In this document: positions 53,175-61,891 of the stretch, in pieces | How the letters are laid out: each line of letters opens with the position of its first letter | How positions within the stretch are numbered: the stretch's first letter is position 1 | NCBI RefSeq assembly: GCF_044904675.1 | Contig: NZ_JADIKJ010000016.1 | Coordinates: forward strand, 1 to 64,000 | Origin: Dyella_B jejuensis | GTDB taxonomy: Bacteria > Pseudomonadota > Gammaproteobacteria > Xanthomonadales > Rhodanobacteraceae | Direction of reading: 5' to 3' | Length of the DNA stretch: 64,000 bases | Translations under genes and position numbers: made by a program | Notes under the pieces: generated by a model | What the model saw: the letters and a program-made list of their open reading frames with translations, nothing else | Database searches by the model: none | What the model was told of the DNA's origin: nothing

Positions 53175-55004
53175 GTGTCCAAACGTATTGTTGGTGCTGT
53201 TGCCGCCAAGGCGCATCTGGCGCCTGGCGCCTACTTGTCCAAGTCGCTGCCCCCGCCACGATGCTTTGCGCTGGCTCCGCTATACGATCACCTCGTTACG
53301 CGCCACGTCGAGATCAAATTCTTGAATGATGACGGCACGCTTGGCGACGCCACGCTGCCGGCCTTTTTCGCGGCGGTTGATGTCGAACTTTGGGCACGAC
53401 AATTCCTTGGCGACCTGGATCATTTCCTGGCCGCTTTGAACCCGGCCGAACGTGAGGGTCAGTCGGAGCGCGCCATGCTTGCCCGTGCCATCGACAGCAA
53501 GCAGGCCATCGTGTCGGGCATCGTTGGCCAGCTGCAAAGTGTGTTTGACTGTTCGGCCTGTGAAACCGATCCGGATTACCAGCAAGCCTTGCAAGCGGCG
53601 CGCGCTACGCTCGTGCAGCAGCTGCAACTTGGCCTGAGCAAGGGCTACGACCTTCCGGTGATCGTCCAGCACGATGTCGCCAGCACAGCGCGGCCCGGTG
53701 AGAGCGAGGTTTGCATGCAGATACCTGCGCCATTGCGCACCTATCCAGCATTGCCTAGCGTCGTCGAACAAACGGCAGTAGCCAGCTTCGATCCGCCGAA
53801 TGGCTTGCGACAGCTCTCCCTGTGGACCTACAGGCTTGGCCTTGCACACGAGTTCGCGCCGCAGGACACGCTGCGGGTGACCACCGAATTCAATCTGCAG
53901 CGCGGGGTGTCCCGGCGACAGATCCCGGCTTCCGGCCCCGACCTGTTCAGCGCCATGGCGCAATACATGGCAGTTGCCGAAAAACTGCGGAAGTTGCTCA
54001 GTGTCCCGCCGGAACCTAAATCAGGCGAAAGAGCCTTTTATGTGAACGCAAGCCAGACTTTTGCCGACCTCGTGGCGGCGGTTGCCAAACAGTGGCGCAT
54101 TCGTCCGCCGCACAAGAGCGCAAGCCTGCCTGAAAATGATTTCGTTGCCGGGATCAGCCATACGTTCGGCCTGCGTGTGGCGTATTCGAAAAGCAGGCAA
54201 GCCATCGAAAGCGTATCCCTCACCCGCGAGCCGCCAACGGCTGGAGCGGAGAAAGAGTGGCCTGAGTTAGAAGTGCTGCTTGAAGACGGCCGCCGCGTGC
54301 CGTTTCTGGCGCAGACGCCGGATCCGTCGAGCCTTGCCGCCGTTTACGTACCGGCGAATGGTTCGGAGGTTCCTGCGTTCGCCCGGCAAACCTTTCAACT
54401 GGCGTGGAGCGGCCTTAACGTATCGACGTTCCAGAATGCACGCTCCCGCATGTCCATCGTGCGCAACGAAAGCCTTCTTTACGATCCGTTGTGCCCGGAA
54501 AACGCTACACCGCGCACGAATCCCGTGTTCCTGCTCAGAACCGCAGAAGAGGTGGCAGGCAACAGCGTCGCTCCCTTGATTGAACGAAACGATGCGCAGG
54601 ACATGGAGGGTGCGAATCTGCACGAGGCACTGGAAAGCGCGTTCCAATCCCTGTTTCCGTCGGACAGCCTGCTGGCAACTGCACCGGTTACATGCCAGCT
54701 TGATTACTGCTACGAACTGGCCTTTGGCGATGGCTTGCCCGATGGCAATGCACCGGGCCGCGTCCGGATGCCGGTCGTGTTTTATCCGGATAAGCCGTTG
54801 CCCGGAATGGCCCGGGCGCTCGCCAACGCGGGCCAGGAATGGATCGACAGCTATCAGCCCGCTCATGAAGGAGCAGGCTGGATACTTAACATCGTCCTTC
54901 ATTCGGGCCTTGAGCCAGCGATGCACCCTTTAATCAAGGCAGATGTGTTCTATCGAATCGAAGAACAGCCGCCAAGGACCCATGCCGGGGCGCGGGTTCA
55001 GTAG
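53175..55004 (+). CDS. Large orphan protein (609 residues) of unknown function
   Basis: A soluble, acidic 609-residue protein with no signal peptide or transmembrane segment. It opens with MSKRIVGAVAAKAHLAPGAY, has a helical region at about 60-170 (FFAAVDVELWARQFLGDLDHFLAAL), then mixed strands and helices; cysteines are scattered. No catalytic motif or family was recognised. GTG at 53175 has AGGGG 6 nt upstream; the open frame begins 23 codons earlier but less credibly. Codon use is slightly less GC-extreme than neighbours. Its end overlaps the convergent gene by 7 bp. Confidence 0.72.
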   Translation: MSKRIVGAVAAKAHLAPGAYLSKSLPPPRCFALAPLYDHLVTRHVEIKFLNDDGTLGDATLPAFFAAVDVELWARQFLGDLDHFLAALNPAEREGQSERAMLARAIDSKQAIVSGIVGQLQSVFDCSACETDPDYQQALQAARATLVQQLQLGLSKGYDLPVIVQHDVASTARPGESEVCMQIPAPLRTYPALPSVVEQTAVASFDPPNGLRQLSLWTYRLGLAHEFAPQDTLRVTTEFNLQRGVSRRQIPASGPDLFSAMAQYMAVAEKLRKLLSVPPEPKSGERAFYVNASQTFADLVAAVAKQWRIRPPHKSASLPENDFVAGISHTFGLRVAYSKSRQAIESVSLTREPPTAGAEKEWPELEVLLEDGRRVPFLAQTPDPSSLAAVYVPANGSEVPAFARQTFQLAWSGLNVSTFQNARSRMSIVRNESLLYDPLCPENATPRTNPVFLLRTAEEVAGNSVAPLIERNDAQDMEGANLHEALESAFQSLFPSDSLLATAPVTCQLDYCYELAFGDGLPDGNAPGRVRMPVVFYPDKPLPGMARALANAGQEWIDSYQPAHEGAGWILNIVLHSGLEPAMHPLIKADVFYRIEEQPPRTHAGARVQ

Positions 55005-55639
55005 TCGCGAATATCCAGCGCTATAAAGCAATGCGCGCTATAGGCTTGCCCGGTCGACGGCCAAGCCAGCTGGCCCAGCAGGCGATCGCCGCCCGGCCAC
55101 GGCTGGTTATCCAGTAACGCCTCGGTAACCATCGAGCCGTCATCGGCGCGGCGAAGGAACAGGCGGACCCAATGCAAGTGACCGCCCAGCGATTCGTTGC
55201 GCAGGGCATCTTGCAAGCCCGACAACAAACTTTCGGGCGCAGCCAGGTCATCACGGCTGAACGCCAATGGGCCAATGAATACATCCCAGCTGCGCATGCC
55301 AAGCTCCCAGCTTTGCAACCGAATGCGCCGGTCATCGGTGACGTACCAGCATGCGGCCAATAGCACGTACAAGACGTTGCGTTCGAATGCGTTCAATGCA
55401 TCGCGCACGCCGGCGTCTCCACGTCCATGGCCGGCAACGCTTTCCTCGATATGGCGTTCCTCGCTGATCACCACATCCACATCCAGCCGGCCCGGCGCGC
55501 CTTCGGCGCCTTCCTGCCAGCTCGCCCGCACGGCGGGAAAGTCGCCGTCAGTCACCAGCCAGTCTTCATCCAATTCCAGTTCCACGCCGTGGCGCTCGAA
55601 CAGGCGAAGCAAATCAGCTTGCACGGTGTTGCCGTTCAT
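54998..55639 (-). CDS. Conserved-type cytoplasmic protein, possibly DUF6348
   Basis: A 213-residue acidic soluble protein. Sequence style (VQADLLRLFERHGVELELDEDWL, then ERNVLYVLLAACWYVTDDRR and WDVFIGPLAFS) recalls the small DUF6348 proteins often found near toxin/immunity or secretion genes; this match is from memory and weak. AGGAG lies 7 nt upstream of the ATG (CAGGAGTTACCCG). Convergent with the 609-residue orphan gene, overlapping by 7 bp. Confidence 0.6.
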   Translation of the reverse strand: MNGNTVQADLLRLFERHGVELELDEDWLVTDGDFPAVRASWQEGAEGAPGRLDVDVVISEERHIEESVAGHGRGDAGVRDALNAFERNVLYVLLAACWYVTDDRRIRLQSWELGMRSWDVFIGPLAFSRDDLAAPESLLSGLQDALRNESLGGHLHWVRLFLRRADDGSMVTEALLDNQPWPGGDRLLGQLAWPSTGQAYSAHCFIALDIRDY

Positions 55640-56085
55640 CGGGTAACTCCTGAAAGGTAAGGCGAGGACGGTGCATGATAACGAGCATCCTTAAGTCCTT
55701 GGGGCGGGAGGGGCCAGCCCGAAGAAAAAGGTCCGGAAGCTTCTGCGCGCTGGCGGGATTGCATCGCGGCTGATCGACCTGCGATTTCGGTAGCAACGAA
55801 GCGTCGCGAACAAGCGGGCTAGCGTTCCAAACAGGAGCAGGGCCACGACCATTCGAAAGCACGTGGGCGGCCAGAGAGCGGTTGAGTCGCCATGTGCTCT
55901 GCGTGCTACGGAGAGATATCGAGCCGCCTTGGCAGCAAGCCGAAGGCCATCACTGCCAATACCATGTGAAACCGGCAAGGAAAGCACGCTTTGCAGGCTC
56001 GAACAGAGACTGCGACATGGCATTCACATTAGCGCGAGCATCGTCCCACGGATTCGAATGCCCTGACCATAAAGGTGAACCTTCG
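55640..56085. other. Intergenic region upstream of the GH39 gene
   Basis: About 445 bp between divergent genes. Open frames exist but none is convincing. No terminator, operator or repeat copy was found; it presumably holds two promoters. Confidence 0.35.
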
Positions 56086-57525
56086 ATGGCGGTCCAATTC
56101 AGCGCCACGCTAAATGCCAAGGCCACAGCACTGCCGCATTTCTGGGAACATACGGTTGGCAGCGGCCATGCGACGCTAGCGCTACGCGCGGATTGGCAAT
56201 CGCAGATCAAGCGCGTGCACGAGGAACTTGGCATCCGGCACGTTCGCTTTCACGGCATTCTTTCCGATGACATGAGCACCCTCACCGTTGAGGGCGAGCA
56301 TGCGATCTATTCTTTTTTCAACGCCGACCAGATCTTTGATTTTTTGCTTTCGATAGGCATGAAGCCATTCGTGGAGCTGAGCTTCATGCCGTCCGCGCTC
56401 GCCTCGGGAGATAAGACCGCTTTCCACTATCGCGCGAATGTTACGGGGCCAAAAGACCTCGCCCGGTGGTCGGTATTGATCCGCAAGCTGGTCAGGCATT
56501 GGATCGATCGATACGGCTTGGCCGAAGTCCGGCAGTGGTATTTCGAGGTGTGGAATGAACCCAATCTCACCGTATTCGGCAGCGGCAAGCAAGACGACTA
56601 TTTTGAGCTGTATCGCTATACGGCCGAAGCTATCAAGGCCATGGACGCTTCTTTGAAGGTGGGCGGGCCGGCAACTGCCGATAACGCATGGATCGCCGAT
56701 TTCATGGGCTTCTGTGCGCAGCAACAGGTCGCGTATGACTTCATCAGCACGCATCACTATCCGACCGATTCCTTTGGCAAGCCCGACGACGACACCGTCA
56801 CGCAACTTGCGGACAGCAAGCGCAGTGTCCTTCGCGAAGAAGCGCGCGAGGTCCGCCGCCAGGCAGGAGAGCGGCCGGTGTATTACACGGAATGGTGTAC
56901 CTCCTCCAATCCGCGCGACGCCATGCATGATGATCCCTATGCCGCGGCGTTTATCGTCAAGACCGTGATGGAGGCGCAGGGCCTGGTCCAGGGCTACAGT
57001 TACTGGGCGTTCTCGGACATCTTTGAGGAAAATTACTTTCCATCGCAGCCGTTCCAGGGAGGCTTCGGCTTACTGACGATCCATGGCGTGGCCAAACCTT
57101 CCTTTCGTGCTTACGAACTGCTGCATGGGCTTGGCACGGAAACAGTTCCCGTGCATGGCCAGCACGAGACGGTCGATGCATGGCTCATTCGCGGTGCCGA
57201 TTTCGCCACGGTATTGCTTACTAACTTTGCCCTGCCACGCCACCCCATAGAAAGCCAATCGGTTTCTTTCCTCATCGATCAGCTTCCCGAACACGCGACG
57301 GCTACCATTCGGCGGATAGATCACGAGCATGCAAACGCCAAGCGTCGCTGGGAGCAAATGGGCAAGCCCGACTATCTCAGTTCCAGCATGGTGGCCGAGC
57401 TGCATGAAGCGTCGCGCATGGAAGAGACCAAGCTGGAAATTGGAAGGCAAGGGGACCGCTGTGAATGGCTGATTGAGATGCCTCCCCAGTCGGTAGCCGC
57501 CATCCGCTTGCAATACGGGCGGTGA
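56086..57525 (+). CDS. GH39 glycoside hydrolase (beta-xylosidase-like), cytoplasmic
   Basis: A 479-residue retaining glycosidase of family 39. The acid/base is Glu158 in FEVWNEPNL and the nucleophile Glu269 in VYYTEWCTSS, both in standard GH39 contexts within a TIM barrel; a beta-sandwich follows. No signal peptide, so it should act on imported oligosaccharides such as xylobiose. AAGGTG is 7 nt before the ATG. It has no transporter or other xylan genes around it. Confidence 0.9.
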   Translation: MAVQFSATLNAKATALPHFWEHTVGSGHATLALRADWQSQIKRVHEELGIRHVRFHGILSDDMSTLTVEGEHAIYSFFNADQIFDFLLSIGMKPFVELSFMPSALASGDKTAFHYRANVTGPKDLARWSVLIRKLVRHWIDRYGLAEVRQWYFEVWNEPNLTVFGSGKQDDYFELYRYTAEAIKAMDASLKVGGPATADNAWIADFMGFCAQQQVAYDFISTHHYPTDSFGKPDDDTVTQLADSKRSVLREEAREVRRQAGERPVYYTEWCTSSNPRDAMHDDPYAAAFIVKTVMEAQGLVQGYSYWAFSDIFEENYFPSQPFQGGFGLLTIHGVAKPSFRAYELLHGLGTETVPVHGQHETVDAWLIRGADFATVLLTNFALPRHPIESQSVSFLIDQLPEHATATIRRIDHEHANAKRRWEQMGKPDYLSSSMVAELHEASRMEETKLEIGRQGDRCEWLIEMPPQSVAAIRLQYGR

Positions 57526-57653
57526 CACGCCTTGCCGGAGCAGGTGCGCTGCATGCACGCAAATCCATGTCCTGATGGCCAGCCCTGCCAAAAAGATGCG
57601 AAAATTTATAATTAATGGCCGCCCTCGCAGCGGCGACTGCCCCCAGAGACTCC

Positions 57654-58508
57654 GTGAAGACCCCTCCAAGCTTGCAGGCGCTGATCGATGACGGCGTTAT
57701 TGATGAAGTGCTGCGGCCACTTAAGAGCGGCAAAGAAGCCGCGGTCTATGTCGTGCGCAGCGGCAACGAAGTGCGGTGTGCGAAGGTCTACAAAGACATG
57801 GCACAGCGCAGCTTCCAGCAGCGCGTGCAGTATCAGGAAGGTCGCAAGATACGGGGCAGTCGGGAAGCGCGTGCGATCGGCAAGGCCAGCAAGTATGGGC
57901 GCAAGCAGCAGGAAGTCGCCTGGAAGAACGCCGAGGTTGATGCGCTCTACCAATTGCGCGCCGCGGGCATGCGCGTGCCTGAGCCGTATGGCTATTTCCA
58001 CGGCGTACTGGTGATGGAGCTGGTCACCGACGCCGAAGGTTTCTCCGCGCCACGCCTGGGTGAGGTTGAACTCAGCGCGGAGCAGGCGCGTGACTACCAC
58101 CGCGTGCTGGTGCGGCAGGTGGTGCTGATGCTGTGCTGCGGGCTGATTCACGGCGATCTGTCCGCCTACAACGTACTGGTTGGTCCGGATGGGCCGGTGG
58201 TCATTGATTTCCCGCAAGTGGTCAGTGCCAGCGGCAACAATGCGGCGCGCACGATGCTGCTGCGTGACGTCAACAACCTCACTGCACACCTTGGACGTTG
58301 GGCACCCGAGCTGCTGGAGACGTGGTACGGCGAGGAAATCTGGGCGCTGTTCCAGGCCGGCGAGTTGCGTCCCGATACCGAGCTGACCGGCGAGTTCACG
58401 CCAGACGAAACCGAGGTCGACCTCGACAGCATCCGCCAATCCATCAATGATGCACGCGAAGAGGCGCTAATCCGGCAGCAAGGCCGCGAGGCGGCAGCGG
58501 AAGACTAG
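57654..58508 (+). CDS. RIO1-family serine/threonine protein kinase
   Basis: A 284-residue atypical kinase. ATP lysine in VRCAKVYKDM; the family insert EGRKIRGSREARAIGKASKYGRK; catalytic loop LIHGDLSAYNVLV; metal motif VIDFPQVV. Archaeal and eukaryotic RIO1 acts in small-subunit maturation; bacterial homologues occur in some gammaproteobacteria with little known function. GTG at 57654 matches the usual family N-terminus (MKTPPSLQALIDDGVIDEV); an ATG 13 codons earlier is the alternative. Convergent with the pseudouridine-synthase-like gene. Confidence 0.9.
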   Translation: MKTPPSLQALIDDGVIDEVLRPLKSGKEAAVYVVRSGNEVRCAKVYKDMAQRSFQQRVQYQEGRKIRGSREARAIGKASKYGRKQQEVAWKNAEVDALYQLRAAGMRVPEPYGYFHGVLVMELVTDAEGFSAPRLGEVELSAEQARDYHRVLVRQVVLMLCCGLIHGDLSAYNVLVGPDGPVVIDFPQVVSASGNNAARTMLLRDVNNLTAHLGRWAPELLETWYGEEIWALFQAGELRPDTELTGEFTPDETEVDLDSIRQSINDAREEALIRQQGREAAAED

Positions 58509-58539
58509 GGCCTGTCAGCAGCCTCGGCGCATGCCGGAC

Positions 58540-59277
58540 TCAGAATTTCTCGCCCATCGGCAGATAGCGCCACATGCCCGGCGGCATCGCGCCGTTCGGG
58601 CCTTTGCCCAACGCGATCCTGCCGATGCGCAATCGGCGGATCGACACGATGCCCAGCCCGACCTGTCCGCACATGTCGCGCAACTGTCCGTCTTGCACGC
58701 CCTTGATCGCGAAGCGCAGGCGCGTCTCGTTCTGCCAACTGACTTTGCACGGCGGCAACGCACGACCGTTGAAACGCAGGCCGTGGTTGAGCCGGCGCAG
58801 GCCGTCCGGCGCGATCTCACCGCTGGTTTCGACGATGTATTCGTGCTCGATGACGCCGGCGTCCTCGGTCAGGCGGCGCCGTATCCGGCCATCCTGGGTC
58901 AGCACCACCAGGCCACTGGCCTCGGCGTCCAGCGATACCGGTGACGTCAAACGATGGAAATGGCGTCGCAGCAGACGTTCGCCACTGGGATCATCGGCCC
59001 AGCGTGTCGCCGGCGTCACCAGGGTCCTGGCGCACTTGTCGCCGTCGGTTACGTCGACGCCTGGTGGCTTGTGCATCAAGATCGTGGCCGGCTCTACCGC
59101 TTGCCGTCGAGCATCGGGGGCGAGTTCGACCCGCTCGACGGTTACCTTGTGTTGCGGTGCCTCGATCACCTGCCCATCCACCGACACCCAGCCGTTCCGG
59201 ATGAACTGCTCGGCTTCGGCACGCGAGCGGCCGAACAGCTCGGAGACACGATGAGCGAGCCGGACGGGAGCGGACAT
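58540..59277 (-). CDS. S4-domain RNA pseudouridine synthase-like protein (RsuA/RluF group)
   Basis: A 245-residue protein. An S4 RNA-binding domain is at the N-terminus (HRVSELFGRSRAEAEQFIRNGWVSVDG), then an RsuA/RluF-type synthase domain (MHKPPGVDVT; catalytic Asp in SLDAEASGLVVLT; C-terminal GLGIVSIRRLRIGRIALG). The normally conserved Arg two residues before the catalytic Asp (RLD) is Ser here, so activity may be altered. Expected role: converting a uridine in 23S/16S or tRNA. The start at 59277 begins the S4 domain; no strong ribosome-binding site. Confidence 0.84.
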   Translation of the reverse strand: MSAPVRLAHRVSELFGRSRAEAEQFIRNGWVSVDGQVIEAPQHKVTVERVELAPDARRQAVEPATILMHKPPGVDVTDGDKCARTLVTPATRWADDPSGERLLRRHFHRLTSPVSLDAEASGLVVLTQDGRIRRRLTEDAGVIEHEYIVETSGEIAPDGLRRLNHGLRFNGRALPPCKVSWQNETRLRFAIKGVQDGQLRDMCGQVGLGIVSIRRLRIGRIALGKGPNGAMPPGMWRYLPMGEKF

Positions 59278-59510
59278 AGGAATAGCCAGGGAAACGAGAC
59301 GCGCAGTGTACGACCGGAACGTCTCGACGTTCGGAAAGACGACTGCTTCGGGGAGGGCCGGGCGATAGCGCCGCGCAACGCATCCAGGCTCGACCGGGAA
59401 ACGCACCGCAATTGCGCCCGCGCTCCCCGGCGCGGGCTGCAAAGTTCCAAGCGCATCTATGAAACAGGAAATCTATTCAAGGACCCTGACGCCACGCCGC
59501 CAGGGTTGGG
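59278..59510. other. Intergenic region, nothing recognised
   Basis: About 230 bp between two minus-strand genes. Only a weak hairpin around CCCTG/CAGGG follows the multicopper oxidase stop; no T-run. Confidence 0.3.
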
Positions 59511-61202
59511 CTAGTGATCATTGCTCGCCGAGCTGCGCGACACCACGCGGATGATATTCATCATGCCCAGGTCTTCGTGGCCGAGGATATGGCAATGGAA
59601 TACGAAATCGCCCACATCCGGTCCGCGAAAATCCATGCGCACTTTGACGCTGGGATAAGGATGCTGCGGATTGCCATCCCAGTACGGCACCTGCACCGTA
59701 TCCAGGTACTGGCCGGTCACGCCGGGAGCCTGTTGCGAGCCATTGGTTTCGAAATTGTCTTGCGATTCGACCAGGAAATGAATCTGGTGGATATGGAATT
59801 CGTGGTTTTCCGTGGTGCGGTTCTGAATCACCCATTCCTCCACCGTGCCCTGGGTTGCCACGATATCCGGCGGCATATCGGGGTCAAAGATATGCTCGGG
59901 TTTGCCTTCCACCGCCATGTAAAAGGCGGGCGGTTTTTGATCGAAATAAATCGTCCTGAGCTGGGCCACCTTGGCTTGCGCCAAGCCCCCGAACCGTTGA
60001 TGGCCGACACTTTCCCCGGTGAAGGCCGGCAAGCGATCCAAAGCTAGGCCCGCAGGTTGCGGCATTCGCCCGTCTACCGTCTGTATCGTTGCCAGGGGAC
60101 GCGCGGGGTCGTTACCGAAGGAAGAGTTGGTATCGATCTTCTGCGTAACCAACTGGGCCAGGTTCACGCTCTGCGGCGGTGCGTCCACGATAAATTCGGC
60201 ACGCCCCGCCGGCGGCAGCACGATTTGCTCAAGCCCGATCGGGGCGCCCGGCCGCTTGCCATCCTGGGAGCCGATCGCCACACCGTCGCGCGCCACCAAT
60301 TGCATGGTTTGCGCTTTTCCGTCCCATAGGTAACTCAGATTAAGGATCGTATCCGCGGATGCGTTGGCGACGCGCCAGAATTGCTTCTCGCCGCGCTGCA
60401 TCAGCAACACCGCAGGCACGAATTGGGTCGAGGTGGCGCTGGTGGGCGACGTGATCGGCACGTAATTGAGCGTCACATCCCAGGAAGGAACGCTTCCGCC
60501 AGCCTTAACGCCCGTCGGTATCGTCTGATCACGCACCACCAGCACGCGCTGACGCATTCCCGCCACAGCCGATTGCACATCTTCGATGCCGTCCACGACG
60601 ATCGCACCGGCTGCGCCACCTTGCACGATCGACTCCGATATGCCGTGGATATGCGGGTGATACCAATACAGTCCAGGCGGTTCGTTGCTGGGAAACTTCA
60701 CGTTGTATTGAAACGTCTGGCCTGCATTGACCAATGTCTTGATCACATCATCCTGATGGCAGGAGGGCGAGACATTGGCGCCATGGAAATGAAGGTTGAC
60801 GGAGGAGCTGTCCATCACCGCCGCACCGCAATGCGGCCCGCTGAGCGCCATGATTTCGGTGCCCGGGGGTACATTGTTGGTCAAGGTGATTTGCAGGCTA
60901 TCGCCCGGACGGACATGCAAAACGGGATTTTGCTTGCCGTCCGGCGTCATGAAGCAATAGAGCGTGCGGCCCGTTTCATCCTGCCGGCTCTGATAGGAAA
61001 AACGCACGCGCAATACGCCATCGTGGCTGTAAAGCGCCGACTCCGGCGCAACTACGCTGCCCGCCGCAGGACGGGAACACGGATTATCGACGGGAGCAAC
61101 GGGCTGTGGATGATCGGTCGATTGCGCGCTGACGCTGCTCGCCGCAAATACCGTGAAGAAGATCGAAAGCCCATAACAGAACAACCCACTACGTGGACGC
61201 AT
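59511..61202 (-). CDS. Exported multicopper oxidase
   Basis: A 563-residue three-domain cupredoxin enzyme. The signal peptide covers about residues 1-26. Copper ligand motifs are complete: NLHFHGANVS, LYWYHPHIHGIS, HEFHIHQIHF and FHCHILGHEDLGM, the last providing the type 1 copper Cys/His with Met. Such enzymes oxidise phenols or Cu(I)/Mn(II) with O2; no methionine-rich CueO-type insert is evident, which favours a laccase-like enzyme. Stands alone. Confidence 0.93.
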   Translation of the reverse strand: MRPRSGLFCYGLSIFFTVFAASSVSAQSTDHPQPVAPVDNPCSRPAAGSVVAPESALYSHDGVLRVRFSYQSRQDETGRTLYCFMTPDGKQNPVLHVRPGDSLQITLTNNVPPGTEIMALSGPHCGAAVMDSSSVNLHFHGANVSPSCHQDDVIKTLVNAGQTFQYNVKFPSNEPPGLYWYHPHIHGISESIVQGGAAGAIVVDGIEDVQSAVAGMRQRVLVVRDQTIPTGVKAGGSVPSWDVTLNYVPITSPTSATSTQFVPAVLLMQRGEKQFWRVANASADTILNLSYLWDGKAQTMQLVARDGVAIGSQDGKRPGAPIGLEQIVLPPAGRAEFIVDAPPQSVNLAQLVTQKIDTNSSFGNDPARPLATIQTVDGRMPQPAGLALDRLPAFTGESVGHQRFGGLAQAKVAQLRTIYFDQKPPAFYMAVEGKPEHIFDPDMPPDIVATQGTVEEWVIQNRTTENHEFHIHQIHFLVESQDNFETNGSQQAPGVTGQYLDTVQVPYWDGNPQHPYPSVKVRMDFRGPDVGDFVFHCHILGHEDLGMMNIIRVVSRSSASNDH

Positions 61203-61891
61203 GCGAACGACCCCCTAACAACTGGATTCAATGGCAACGGATTGGCAACGGCATCGGCCAGGCAGTGCAAGATCAGGCATGGCTCCCCAGCAAGATCTTC
61301 GTTGCGTCAGCCTGGCGGCTCAAAGCGGAAGGTACTGTTGCAGCGCAGGCGTGCAACGCATGTGAACCGGCGCTGCGGAGCTTAGCCGGATCGCTGCGTC
61401 TGCGGCCGAGGTTGGAGGCGCGTGGCCACGGGCGCCTTCGGCGGGCAGTCCGGCCAGTTACTTTGCTACAACCATCTGCAAACCCGCTATCTGGAAACCG
61501 AATTGCAGCGTGACTAACTATCCGGATATTCCGGACGGTTCGAGAGGAGGGCGGCCGCAAGGTACGACGCCACATCGATCACTACAACCTCGATGCAATG
61601 CTCGCCCCGGTTACCGAATGAGAGCGGTGCGCGGTACAGGCTGGATGACGTGCACCTCACTGCCAATAGCGGTGATACGTACTTCGTATCGACTGCGCGC
61701 GCGCATTCGCGATTAGCACGTATCCCATGCAATCGAATGCACATCGAGCGGGATCGCAGGCCGCAACGATCTGCCGCTCGATGGCCGTATCGGCATCGGT
61801 CCGAGTCAAAGCCTCCCTGGCCGCGCAATTTGCGGGTTATTGGTACTGGTTTCGCCCGGACGATCGCACTCGCGAAGGCAACATCTTGCAG
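61203..61891. other. Gene-free stretch of about 690 bp
   Basis: Located between two minus-strand genes. Many short open frames, none with coding character. On the minus strand near 61620-61510 a segment reads GEHCIEVVVIDVASYLAAALLSNRPE before a stop, and may be the tail of a decayed gene; nothing upstream continues it. No repeats or terminators were noted. Confidence 0.35.

Noticed and set aside
55680..55694. GAGCATCCTTAAG identical to the right end of the nested-palindrome element
   Set aside because: Only 13 bases match and no inner part of the element follows, so this is likely chance.
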